A DNA stretch of 64,000 nt, taken from an uncultured Anaerolineae bacterium (GTDB lineage: Bacteria; Chloroflexota; Anaerolineae; Promineifilales; Promineifilaceae). A model generated the notes under the pieces. That model was not told the DNA's origin. It did not search any database and saw only the letters and a list, made by a program, of their open reading frames with translations. Positions 1 to 8,207 of the stretch are shown here, one piece after another; position 1 is the stretch's first letter; each line of letters starts with the position of its first letter. A program made the position numbers and the translations under genes. The DNA lies in contig CAJQMR010000006.1 of assembly GCA_905479495.1 (NCBI GenBank), forward strand, positions 124,001 to 188,000, written 5' to 3'.

Positions 1-161
1 TCGGCCGTATCGAAGAAGGTGACGCCGTGGTCTACGGCCGTTTGCAAAATCACGCCCGCCTCCCGATCCGTCACGGTGCCCCAGTCGCCGCCAAGCTGCC
101 AGGTGCCTAGTCCAATTTCTGATACAGTGGTTGTTTCATTGCCAAACGGCCGTTCGTTCAT
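1..161 (-). CDS. Aldo/keto reductase, N-terminal fragment (runs off window)
   Basis: Only the first 53 codons are inside the window. The protein begins MNERPFGNETTTVSEIGLGTW and continues to a FFDTA motif. That is the usual beginning of the aldo/keto reductase TIM barrel, with the catalytic Asp in the FDTA segment. The family reduces carbonyl substrates with NADPH. The start ATG at 161 is preceded by GGAG at a good distance. The first residues are themselves encoded by an ACGGCCGT copy. Substrate cannot be judged from this fragment. Confidence 0.75.
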   Translation of the reverse strand, partial: MNERPFGNETTTVSEIGLGTWQLGGDWGTVTDREAGVILQTAVDHGVTFFDTA

Positions 162-183
162 CGTTAGCTCCTTAAAATTGTTT

Positions 184-240
184 GACGCAGAGGCACAGAG
201 GCGCTGAGAAAAATCGATGGGCCTCTATGCTATCTGCGGA
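184..240. repeat. CGCAGA-type intergenic repeat
   Basis: A short stretch built on the words CGCAGAGGCACAGAGG and CTATCTGCGG lies between the divergent genes at 161 and 380. It belongs to the same loose family as the elements at 3953, 16829, 19350, 23837, 25561, 26401, 55160 and 56500. Confidence 0.5.
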
Positions 241-379
241 TATTTTTGCCTATTCATAGCATGAAAGTGGGGTTTGGGCGAATGTTGGCGAACGGCCGTT
301 TGGCCACCCGCTCTGTGCTAAAATCGGGGCGTTGGACGCAGAGATAGCTGAGAAAATGGAGACCAGTGAGCAAGTGAGC

Positions 380-1018
380 ATGAAAGAGTTAGAAGCCACG
401 TTCGCAGCATATTTGGAGCAGCAAATGACGGCCGATTCGGCCCACGACATGGCGCACATCCAGCGGGTGGTGCAGATGGCGCGGCGGTTGGCCGAGCTAG
501 AGGGTGCAGACCTGGCCGTGGTGATTCCTGCCGCCTGGCTGCATGACTGCGTAACGCTGCCCAAAAATGCACCCAACCGACATGAAGCTTCCCAACTGGC
601 AGCGGCCGAAGCCGTACGTTTTTTGCGCAGTATTGATTATCCCGAGCAGCACCTGGAAAACATTGCCCACGCCATTGCGGCGCACAGCTTTAGCGCGGGC
701 ATTGTGCCCACCACGTTGGAGGCAAGGGTGGTGCAGGATGCGGATCGGCTGGATGCGATTGGGGCCATTGGTGTGGCCCGCTGTTTGCTCACGGGTGGGG
801 CTTTGCAACGGCCGTTGTACCAATCCGCAGATCCATTTTGTGAACAGCGTGAACCAGATGATCTGGCTTACACCATCGACCATTTTTACCGCAAGCTGCT
901 CAAAATTGGCCAAACGTTGCACACGCAGGCCGCCCGCGATGAAGCCACCCGGCGCAACGTCTTTATGCAAGCGTTCCTGGATCAGCTCCGCAGCGAAATT
1001 CCCCTGAATCCCTCGTAA
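380..1018 (+). CDS. HD-domain metal-dependent phosphohydrolase, YedJ-like
   Basis: A predicted HD-superfamily phosphohydrolase of about 212 residues. The H...HD...D pattern is visible: AHDMAHI near the N terminus, WLHDCV, then AHSFS and QDADRLDAIGAIG. The whole protein follows the layout I recall for E. coli YedJ, including the DPF...YTIDHFY...KLL region. The substrate of this family is not established to my knowledge. The chosen ATG at 380 matches the YedJ N terminus. An in-frame ATG at 356 and a TTG at 332 are alternatives. A TAAAAT hexamer at 319-324 would put a transcript start next to the TTG. It is divergent from the aldo/keto reductase gene. Confidence 0.8.
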   Translation: MKELEATFAAYLEQQMTADSAHDMAHIQRVVQMARRLAELEGADLAVVIPAAWLHDCVTLPKNAPNRHEASQLAAAEAVRFLRSIDYPEQHLENIAHAIAAHSFSAGIVPTTLEARVVQDADRLDAIGAIGVARCLLTGGALQRPLYQSADPFCEQREPDDLAYTIDHFYRKLLKIGQTLHTQAARDEATRRNVFMQAFLDQLRSEIPLNPS

Positions 1019-1119
1019 CCGGACCGGTAATCCTGATGGGTGCAGGATAACGCCGTTTGTTTTATACTTGCGTCACCGATTCAGCAGCAAATAGACCCCA
1101 CAAACCCACATGGTGACAT

Positions 1120-3039
1120 ATGAGTGAGCGATTTGATTGGCAAATTGGCGAGGATGAGGATGACGTGATGCCTCAGCTGGATACGGCCGTTTCCAATTCA
1201 TCGCGTCCGTGGTTGTGGTTGGGGGTAACGGCCGTTCTCCTCTTTGGCTTGTGGTGGGGTTGGCGCAGCGTACAGGATCAGCTGGCCAGTTCGGAGCGGG
1301 CGTTGCAGCAGCAGGTGCAAGCTGCCCTGGATTTTGAAAGGGATGCTTATCTGAGCGGGGATGGGGCGTTATTTTACAGTTTCCAGGCTGATGATCCCGT
1401 CTGGGTCACGGCGCAGTTGCAGCCGTTGAACGGCCGTCTCTACCACCACACACCCACCGTTACCCATGCCGAACAGCACGACAGTTACATTTGGGCCAAC
1501 CTGCAATGGACGGAAGACAACCAGACGTTGCAGCGCGTGGCCTTCTGGCAGCGTCAGCCAGACAGTACGCTGATTCGTCAACCGGAAGCGCCTAACTATT
1601 GGGGCAGCTTCACCGCCAGCAATTACGTCTGGGGCAGGCTGAGTTATTTCCAAACCGATACCGATCTGGCCCAGCAGGTCGGCCAGCACATTACAGAGCG
1701 AATGCTCACCTTGTGCGCCGCTGACTGTCCGGTGATGGAACGGCCGTTTACCATCACTCTAGCCAAAGATTTCCAGGAAACGGCCGCTTCTGATAACTTG
1801 CGTGTACCCTCGCCTCGGCTCGTGGGCTTGGATGAAAATGGCGCACCGTCTGACCTGTTTTGGCAGTTGCTAGACGGCCGTCTGGCCGATCGTTTTGGCT
1901 ATGTGACGCTTCGCTTCGGTGTGCCCACCAGCGAATACCCCCTGATTGATTATGAAATGGCCGCTGCCGAATTTATGGCCCAAAATCCGCGCATCACCAT
2001 TGAACTGGTTCACCTGGAGACTGCCCAACCGGCGCTGTCCGATTTGGCTGGTTTGGATGCCGTGGGGGCCGCCCCCACGGAGGCGCTGCTGGCCGCCGGT
2101 GCGGTGCGTGACCTGACGCCTTTGATGCAAACAGACGGCCGTTTCGACCGGTCCGATTTTTATGAGCAATTGTGGCAAGGCGCGTGGTGGCAAGAACGGA
2201 TGTGGTTTATGCCGTTGGTCGGTCGCATGAATGTGATCTATTATGATAAAAACGCTTACCGGGACGCGGGCAAACCTGAGCCTACCATCCGCTGGACCTG
2301 GCAAGAGATGATGACGGATATGACGGCCGTTTCTCACGGTCAATCTGCCAAAAACGGGGCATTGGAATGGGGCTTTTTAGATGTGGGACCGGATGCACTT
2401 TATTCTTACGCTTACAATTGGGAAAATAATTGTGAAGAAGCCACCGTGCGGTGCGAGCAGCCGCTAACGCCGGAAGCCGTTGCCGCCACGCTGGACTGGT
2501 ACCATTCGTTGGCAGGCCAGCCAGGGCAAATGGTTGATTTCACGATGATGAGTGAGATTGAGCGCGCGGGGGTGCTTTCCAATTGGCAATCTTCCCGCCG
2601 TCGGGCGGTCATTTGGGTAGAATCCCCGCTGCTGTATGAGTTGCGTGTACAGCTTCGCCCAATGGGCACACTGCCATTTCCTGGTTCAGATCGGTTTGAT
2701 GGCATTACGCCGTTGTGGGTGCAAGGGGCTTTTGTGACGATGGCCTCGGAACGGCCGTATGCGGCCTGGGAGTGGCTCAAATTTCTCACGTATCAGACTC
2801 CCTCTGCCCGCTTCCGCTATGTCCCCGCCCGGCCTTCGGTGGCTACTGCCAGTCAATTTTGGAGCCGCTTGCCACATGATTTGGCCAATACCATGCGCAC
2901 AGCCTTCCCGTTTAGCCGGCCCATTTTAATTGATGAACAAACGCTATTTAGTTGGGAAATGTTAACGGCCGTTCAATCTGGCACGCCCCCCAGGCAAGCA
3001 GCGCAGCTCAAACCCCGGTTGGTTTGGTTCCAACAATAA
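1120..3039 (+). CDS. Membrane-anchored extracellular solute-binding protein, family 1-like
   Basis: A 639-residue protein with a short acidic cytoplasmic N terminus, one membrane segment at about residues 31-48 and a long outside part. Residues from about 265 to 590 resemble family 1 (sugar-type) ABC binding proteins. Signs are a YEMAAAEFMAQNP segment, a loop reading VRDLTPLM, the pattern MPLVGRMNVIYYDK, and a later WAWEWLKFLT-like segment. No permease or ATPase gene lies next to it, so it may act as a sensor or scavenger and not as a transporter subunit. Residues 50-260 have no family I recognise. A TATACT hexamer at 1063-1068 is a possible -10 box. Confidence 0.65.
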   Translation: MSERFDWQIGEDEDDVMPQLDTAVSNSSRPWLWLGVTAVLLFGLWWGWRSVQDQLASSERALQQQVQAALDFERDAYLSGDGALFYSFQADDPVWVTAQLQPLNGRLYHHTPTVTHAEQHDSYIWANLQWTEDNQTLQRVAFWQRQPDSTLIRQPEAPNYWGSFTASNYVWGRLSYFQTDTDLAQQVGQHITERMLTLCAADCPVMERPFTITLAKDFQETAASDNLRVPSPRLVGLDENGAPSDLFWQLLDGRLADRFGYVTLRFGVPTSEYPLIDYEMAAAEFMAQNPRITIELVHLETAQPALSDLAGLDAVGAAPTEALLAAGAVRDLTPLMQTDGRFDRSDFYEQLWQGAWWQERMWFMPLVGRMNVIYYDKNAYRDAGKPEPTIRWTWQEMMTDMTAVSHGQSAKNGALEWGFLDVGPDALYSYAYNWENNCEEATVRCEQPLTPEAVAATLDWYHSLAGQPGQMVDFTMMSEIERAGVLSNWQSSRRRAVIWVESPLLYELRVQLRPMGTLPFPGSDRFDGITPLWVQGAFVTMASERPYAAWEWLKFLTYQTPSARFRYVPARPSVATASQFWSRLPHDLANTMRTAFPFSRPILIDEQTLFSWEMLTAVQSGTPPRQAAQLKPRLVWFQQ

Positions 3040-3065
3040 AAGCGGCCGTTTAGTATTTGTGAATC

Positions 3066-3160
3066 AACCTGACAGGTTTTCAGCATAAGCTCGAAATGAA
3101 GTCAATTTTGTATGGCAAAGAACCTTTGTATTCCGAGCTCTTATGTAAACCTGTCAGGTT
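3066..3160. repeat. Nested inverted repeat between convergent genes
   Basis: The gap between convergent genes at 3039 and 3168 holds AACCTGACAGGTT (3066-3078) and AACCTGTCAGGTT (3148-3160). These are near-palindromes and reverse complements of each other. Inside them lie CATAAGCTCG (3084-3093) and CGAGCTCTTATG (3134-3145). The loop has GAAATG and GGCAAAGAACCTTTG, which resembles the core of the two-hairpin element at 10302. It could fold as one long hairpin and act as a two-way terminator, but it has no T tract. Confidence 0.6.
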
Positions 3161-3167
3161 TTAGAAA

Positions 3168-3932
3168 TTAATGATGCAAAATCTGTGACAAGAACAACTT
3201 CGTCCGGTCATTCTTCGGATTGGTGAAGAAATCCTCTGGCGTATTGATCTCCACAATTTGACCCGCGTCCATGAAGATCACCCGATCGGCAACTTCACGA
3301 GCAAAGCCCATTTCATGGGTAACAGCCAGAATCGTGTAGCCAGACCGCGCCAGATCGCGCATCACATCCAGCACTTCCTTAATCATTTCTGGGTCCAGCG
3401 CCGACGTAGGCTCATCAAACAGCAAGATGTTTGGCTCCATCGCCAGTGTGCGGGCAATAGCCACGCGCTGCTGCTGCCCACCAGAAAGCTGGCCGGGATA
3501 TTTGCCTGCCTGTTCTGGGATGCCCACGCGGGTGAGCCACTTCATGGCCACTTCTTCAGAGCGTTCACGGGACCATTTGCGTACGTGGATGGGGGCCAGC
3601 GTCACGTTTTCCAACACTGTTAGGTGCGGAAACAGGTTAAACTGTTGGAACACCATCCCTACATCCCGCCGAATCTCGGCAATGTTGCGCACATCGTGGC
3701 TCAGGGTAATGCCATCAATAATAATGTTGCCACTTTGATGTTCTTCCAGCCGGTTGAGCGTGCGAATGAAAGTTGATTTGCCTGAGCCAGACGGCCCCAA
3801 AATCACAATCACCTCACCCGACTTCACTGTCAGGCTTACATCACGCAGTGCCTGAAAATCACCGTACCATTTATTAATATTTTGCGCCACAATGACGTCT
3901 TCCATCTGCGTAAGCGTTGCTGCTGTTGTCAT
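3168..3932 (-). CDS. aapP: Amino acid ABC transporter ATP-binding protein (AapP/GlnQ type)
   Basis: This is the ATPase of a polar amino acid uptake system, 254 residues. Walker [10 protein letters not shown] lies at residues 46-54, the Q-loop in [10 protein letters not shown], the signature LSGGQQQR at 149-156 and Walker B ILLFDEP at 169-175, followed by SALDPE and the switch His in AVTHEMGFA. It is last in the minus-strand order binding protein, permease, permease, ATPase. The ATG at 3932 has AGGAGA upstream. A longer in-frame start at 3965 would read through repeat DNA and is unlikely. Family and role are clear. The substrate (glutamate, glutamine or general L-amino acids) is inferred only. 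Confidence 0.93.
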   Translation of the reverse strand: MTTAATLTQMEDVIVAQNINKWYGDFQALRDVSLTVKSGEVIVILGPSGSGKSTFIRTLNRLEEHQSGNIIIDGITLSHDVRNIAEIRRDVGMVFQQFNLFPHLTVLENVTLAPIHVRKWSRERSEEVAMKWLTRVGIPEQAGKYPGQLSGGQQQRVAIARTLAMEPNILLFDEPTSALDPEMIKEVLDVMRDLARSGYTILAVTHEMGFAREVADRVIFMDAGQIVEINTPEDFFTNPKNDRTKLFLSQILHH

Positions 3933-3952
3933 TTTGTTCTCCTGATATTTAT

Positions 3953-4005
3953 CCGCCGATTGCACAGATTAAACAATCTGCGTTCATCTGCGTAATCTGT
4001 GGATA
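3953..4005. repeat. CGCAGATT/ACAGATT palindromic intergenic repeat
   Basis: GATTGCACAGATTAAACAAT is followed by CTGCGTTCATCTGCGTAATC and TGTGGAT. This can fold on itself between the permease and the ATPase genes. Same word family as 16829-16886 and 26443-26465. Confidence 0.55.
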
Positions 4006-4009
4006 CTGT

Positions 4010-6235
4010 TTATCTTTCACCCAGGCCAGTTTGTTTTTCCAGGCGGCGGCTGTAAGCGGTCATTAATGCAGAGCCAACGAAGTAGAGCAGGGCCAGGAAG
4101 ATGTATGGCTCGCGTCGCACGCCTAACCAATCTTCTTGGGCGGCAATGGCGTTGGCCACGCCCAATATGTCGAACATACCCACGATGGCTACCAGCGTTG
4201 TGTCTTTGAATAGGCCAATGAACTGGCCCACAATAGCTGGAATCACCACGCGTAAGGCTTGCGGCAGAATGATCAACCGATACTTTTGGTAAGCACTAAA
4301 TCCCAGCGAATCGGCCGCTTCGTATTGTCCATTCGGGATAGCTTGTAAACCACCGCGCACGTTTTCGGCCAGATAAGCAGCGGCAAAAAAGGCGTAGGCC
4401 CACAAAACACGCCAGGTATTGAGAATTTCCAAGCCTGGGGGTAGCAAAATCGGGAAAAGGATTTGAGCACTAAAGATCACGGTGATAAGTGGCACGCCAC
4501 GCACAAACTCAATGTAGAGTGTACTGAAGGCGGCCAAAACATTGCCATTGAAGGTTCGCTGGAAGGCGTATGCAATAAGCAAAACAAGGATTGGCCAGTA
4601 AGCCAAAACCAGCTCGAAATTATTGCGGGCTGCTTCGACTAGCGCGGGGGTGCTGTTGACCAGGCCCAAAATGGCAATGACCAGAGCCGCTCCATAGGTG
4701 AGCCAGGCAGGGATGCCACGAATCTTGCTGCGACGTCCTAACGCCAGTATCAGGCCTATTGGGAAAGAGACCACGATGGCAAAAATGGTGATGATGAGGG
4801 TTAGCAAGAAGCCACCCCAGTTCACATCTGGGTCAATGCTAGAGAAAATGGGTTGGGTTACTTGTTGTGGTGTCTGGTTAACCAGCAATTCGCGGGTGTA
4901 CGATAAAGAACCAATGATCATGGTGAAGACTTGTAACAGCGCCAGGAAGGCCAATACGGCCGAAACGATCAGCAATATTCGCAAAATGGCCCGACCAAAC
5001 CTGACCAGCTCGCCTTCACGATCTTTAGGTGGATAACGCCGGTTAAGAAACCAGGTCAGACCACCAAAAATGATAAGCCCCAAAACGCCCAGTAGGGCAC
5101 GGTTTCCGGTAAAGGTTGCCCGCAGGCGCGCCCCGCTGCTGATGGGACTCAAGACACCTTCATCACCACGCAGGAAGGGACGGCCGTTTACCACCGTAAT
5201 CTGTCCCGCGTCCGTTAACTCTTGCAATGGCCCCGTCCAGGCAAACGTCTCGCTCCAAATGCCTGAAATCACCGAGCCAGGACCATTCACCTCAAACGGC
5301 ACGGGGTCCACGCCACGCAAGAAGAGGTAAATGAGGATAGGTGAGGCCAACCACAAGTAGGTGAGAATCTGGCGAACACGCTTGTTCTGGAAACTTTCCC
5401 GATAGACAAACGTGGTGGGAACCAGCAGTACGCCTAGCAGAATAATGATGGCCCAGATGCGCCATACTTCATTCCGGTTGAAACGGAAGATCATCAAGGT
5501 GGTCATATTGGCTTCGACAGCGCCCCAGTTGGCTCCAGTGAACTTCCGCTCAACGACAAAAAAGCCAGGATGATCGGAAAAATCAGGATTAAAGGCAAGG
5601 CTTTCAAAGCAGGTAACACCATTTTCGGGGTCGCTGGGCGAGTCGTCGAAACAAAAAGAAGTGGGGACTTTGCCTACGACACCTTCTATCGGTGTTGTCA
5701 GTTGGGACGCAGGGAAGCATTGGTCCTTAGCTTGGTCAATGATGGTCGTGGGCGATACATCCAGGTCCACGCCACCCATGGTAAAGCAATATTCCTGGCT
5801 GTTTGCGCTAATCAACTCAGCGCGGTATTTGGCCGCAGGCACAGATAAAAAGCTGGCATTTACCCAGGCATAATTGTAAAAACCAATGACAGCGGCAATG
5901 ATCCCCAACACTATCAACAAGGTGATCTGTATGTTGGTGATAGTGTTGTACATATTGTTCTTTAGCCAGAGCGACAACGCATTGTGCTTGTGACGCAATT
6001 CATTAACAGCTACCAAAATAACGGTAGATGCCCACACAATGAGCACTAAGATGGTGGAAACTGGCGTTTCCTGCACGCGTCCCACAATCGTGTTGATTGT
6101 GAAAAATGTCAACACGATCAGCCAAAGGGTCAGCAGCCAGGAACGGGTAATTTGTTCCGTTACAAAACGGTTGATTTGTGCCCGGAAATCAGTTGGTAGA
6201 TTAAATTGAGTTTGTTTTTGAGGTATTGTTGTCAT
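4010..6235 (-). CDS. aapM: Amino acid ABC transporter permease (AapM type) with long extra N-terminal part
   Basis: An inner-membrane permease of the His/Glu/Gln/Arg family. The conserved permease domain is the C-terminal third, with the EAA loop reading AADSLGFSAYQKYRLIILPQ. At 741 residues it is much longer than a typical subunit of 220-400. The first 480 residues hold several extra membrane segments, a Cys-containing outside loop near residues 130-250 and a second outside loop near 310-375. It is encoded 2 bp after the first permease, whose last codons carry its ribosome site (GGAGAG), so the two are translationally coupled. The gene name follows the Aap system by order and similarity. The function of the extra region is unknown. 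Confidence 0.85.
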   Translation of the reverse strand: MTTIPQKQTQFNLPTDFRAQINRFVTEQITRSWLLTLWLIVLTFFTINTIVGRVQETPVSTILVLIVWASTVILVAVNELRHKHNALSLWLKNNMYNTITNIQITLLIVLGIIAAVIGFYNYAWVNASFLSVPAAKYRAELISANSQEYCFTMGGVDLDVSPTTIIDQAKDQCFPASQLTTPIEGVVGKVPTSFCFDDSPSDPENGVTCFESLAFNPDFSDHPGFFVVERKFTGANWGAVEANMTTLMIFRFNRNEVWRIWAIIILLGVLLVPTTFVYRESFQNKRVRQILTYLWLASPILIYLFLRGVDPVPFEVNGPGSVISGIWSETFAWTGPLQELTDAGQITVVNGRPFLRGDEGVLSPISSGARLRATFTGNRALLGVLGLIIFGGLTWFLNRRYPPKDREGELVRFGRAILRILLIVSAVLAFLALLQVFTMIIGSLSYTRELLVNQTPQQVTQPIFSSIDPDVNWGGFLLTLIITIFAIVVSFPIGLILALGRRSKIRGIPAWLTYGAALVIAILGLVNSTPALVEAARNNFELVLAYWPILVLLIAYAFQRTFNGNVLAAFSTLYIEFVRGVPLITVIFSAQILFPILLPPGLEILNTWRVLWAYAFFAAAYLAENVRGGLQAIPNGQYEAADSLGFSAYQKYRLIILPQALRVVIPAIVGQFIGLFKDTTLVAIVGMFDILGVANAIAAQEDWLGVRREPYIFLALLYFVGSALMTAYSRRLEKQTGLGER

Positions 6236-6237
6236 GA

Positions 6238-7860
6238 TTATCTCTCCACCAACGTAATTTGCCGGTTATACCAGTTCAGGAGGAACGAAATGAACAAGCT
6301 AATCGACAAATAGATGAGCGCCATAATGACAACTGGCTGAATTGACCGCCCAGACTGGTTGATGATGGTATTGATCGTCCGTACCAGATCGGGGAACAGA
6401 ACCGCCAAAGCCAAACTGGAGTTTTTTGTCAGGTTCAGATATTGGCTGGTGAGCGGAGGAATGATGACTCGTAGCGCCTGGGGTAGAACCACCAGCCGTA
6501 AGCGTTGGCCCTCCGTTAGGCCCAGTGCCCTGGCTGCTTCTGATTGCCCTTTAGAAACCGATAAAATACCGGCCCGGACAATCTCAGCCACAAAGGCTCC
6601 AGTGTACAAAACAAGACCTAGCAAAATGGCCGAAAATTCCAGCGACATTTTGGAGCCGCCAACAAAGTTAAACCCTTCTAGCTTAGGGGTAGAGATACGA
6701 ACAGGCGTTTCTGGCAAGGGCACAACAAGCTGGTCGGTGCTGTTCTCCAGCACATCACGCTCGGCGGCAATCACGGCTGCTGTGGCCGCAAATGCATCGC
6801 AGCCTTCCTCCGCGTATTCACCAATGGCCTGGTCGGCACGGTCACTGCGGCTGACGCTGAATGGCACGTTGGCTCGGCGCAGTTGTGAAGTCAGGTTAAT
6901 TTCTGACGGGGAATCTTGAAGCGTACAAACTGTAAATCGGGCTGCGTCCAGGTCCTCTTGGGCTAGTTCCCCAGAGGCAATTAGATCGTCAATCTCGCTT
7001 AAATCCTCAATTCCCAGGCGACGTTCTACCAGTCCCGGAATATCGTCAAATTCACGAATCCGATCGGCGCGGGCTACCAGCATTGCTTCATTGTTGCTGT
7101 TGTTGCCGGCCACAAACCAACCAATCGCCACAACGACTAAAAATGAGACAATCACCCACAAGGTGCGGTTGGCGGTTTGCCCAGTTTGTTCCTCGCGTCG
7201 GCCAAAAATGACCCATAAAAGCTGGGCCTGGACGATGCCCAACACAATAAAAGCAACCCAGGTGGCAAATGAAGACATGGGTACCAGTGAAGGGTAGTTT
7301 AGACCGCGCTGGCTGATGAAAACGGAACCAACTTGGTAGGCTTCACCTACCAAGGGTAAACCGACGAGGAACACCACAAAGTAGAGAAAGAAAAGCTGAA
7401 GCAACAAAGGGGTATTACGCATGAGATCGATGTACCACTTGGCAATGTTGCTGACCAGCCAGTTTGTAGAAAGTCGGGCTATCCCGGTTACCGTGCCTAG
7501 AATTGTGGTGAGGATGATGCCGAAGAGGGCAATTTTGAGGGTGTTTAAAGCACCGACACCAATGGCACGCCAATAGGAGTCTGCCGGTACATAATCAATG
7601 ACAGATTCCTGGATGTCAAACTGGGCATCCGCACTGAGAAAGTCGAAAGCGCAGCGCAGGCTGGAGGTGCCATCTTTACAGATAAACTGGGCTTCACCCA
7701 GGTTGACCAGGTTGTTATTGATGTTGGTGAACAGCCAGTTGGCGCTAAATATGAAGAAGATGACGAAGGCAATTTGTAGCAAAATCCCAATGATACGGCC
7801 GTCTCGCCAAGGAGGAATCGTCTCGTTGCCCCGTACTGGTCGATTCGGTATGTCCGACAT
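6238..7860 (-). CDS. aapQ: Amino acid ABC transporter permease (AapQ type) with inserted binding-protein-like lobe
   Basis: The first permease of the operon, 540 residues. The permease fold is split. Residues 100-170 hold the first conserved part (TLKIALFGIILTTILGTVTG, then LMRNTPLLLQLFF). Residues 405-540 hold the EAA part (EAARALGLTEGQRLRLVVLPQ). Between them, residues 255-400 form a predicted periplasmic insert. Its stretch 308-373 matches one lobe of the operon's own binding protein in pattern: VC, then E.NL, a V, D.A, then Y..G.CD.F. AapQ and AapM permeases commonly have longer loops, but a binding-protein-like lobe inside one is notable. It lies 347 bp downstream of the binding-protein gene. 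Confidence 0.88.
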   Translation of the reverse strand: MSDIPNRPVRGNETIPPWRDGRIIGILLQIAFVIFFIFSANWLFTNINNNLVNLGEAQFICKDGTSSLRCAFDFLSADAQFDIQESVIDYVPADSYWRAIGVGALNTLKIALFGIILTTILGTVTGIARLSTNWLVSNIAKWYIDLMRNTPLLLQLFFLYFVVFLVGLPLVGEAYQVGSVFISQRGLNYPSLVPMSSFATWVAFIVLGIVQAQLLWVIFGRREEQTGQTANRTLWVIVSFLVVVAIGWFVAGNNSNNEAMLVARADRIREFDDIPGLVERRLGIEDLSEIDDLIASGELAQEDLDAARFTVCTLQDSPSEINLTSQLRRANVPFSVSRSDRADQAIGEYAEEGCDAFAATAAVIAAERDVLENSTDQLVVPLPETPVRISTPKLEGFNFVGGSKMSLEFSAILLGLVLYTGAFVAEIVRAGILSVSKGQSEAARALGLTEGQRLRLVVLPQALRVIIPPLTSQYLNLTKNSSLALAVLFPDLVRTINTIINQSGRSIQPVVIMALIYLSISLFISFLLNWYNRQITLVER

Positions 7861-7910
7861 AGGCTTTTCTCCTGTTCTAGATTGTTAACCACAAAGCAAA
7901 TGTGCCACCA

Positions 7911-8007
7911 TTGAGCAAATCATAGAAAGATTTCAAAATCTTGTGATTTGCTCAAGTAAAAGCAGCAGAAAGGAGTTGGCTCGTTCAAAAAACTTTCCCG
8001 CTTTTAC
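7911..8007. ncRNA. Two-hairpin element, copy A (candidate structured RNA or DNA element)
   Basis: TTGAGCAAATCA (7911-7922) pairs with TGATTTGCTCAA (7944-7955), enclosing a smaller AAGATTT/AAATCTT stem. Directly after it GTAAAAGC (7956-7963) pairs with GCTTTTAC (8000-8007), enclosing GAAAGG and TTCAAAAAACTTT. The copy at 10302-10410 has the same layout, and its stem bases differ in matched pairs. It lies in the leader of the permease genes. The functional strand is unknown. Confidence 0.5.
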
Positions 8008-8059
8008 AGTAAAGCACGCAATTACACACAAAAAAGAAGTCGCAATTTGTTTTGATACA

Positions 8060-8090
8060 ACACAGCCCGACACACTGTGTCGGGCTGTGT
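8060..8090 (-). terminator. Strong hairpin after the binding-protein gene (terminator or attenuator)
   Basis: The arms ACACAGCCCGACACA (8060-8074) and TGTGTCGGGCTGTGT (8076-8090) are exact complements. The hairpin lies between the binding protein (ending 8208) and the permeases. The T tract is weak, so partial termination or mRNA 3' end protection is likely. This would give more binding protein than permease, a common pattern in such operons. Confidence 0.65.
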
Positions 8091-8207
8091 TTAAAGCAAA
8101 GGTTTCCCAATAGAATAAATCTTAGTAGCTATTTAAACATGCGCTTCCTTCAAGCCGAGAAGCGAACTTCCAAACAAGCAGCAACCGCATATTTATAGTT
8201 ACAAATT

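Noticed and set aside
332..379. TTG start of the YedJ-like gene at 332
   Set aside because: A possible leaderless start, but the extra 16 residues have no match in the YedJ layout, and the -35 region is poor. Kept as an alternative only.
7911..8007. Known riboswitch upstream of the permeases
   Set aside because: I could not match the two-hairpin element to the glutamine, glycine, SAM, TPP or preQ1 consensus patterns I know, so no riboswitch class is claimed.
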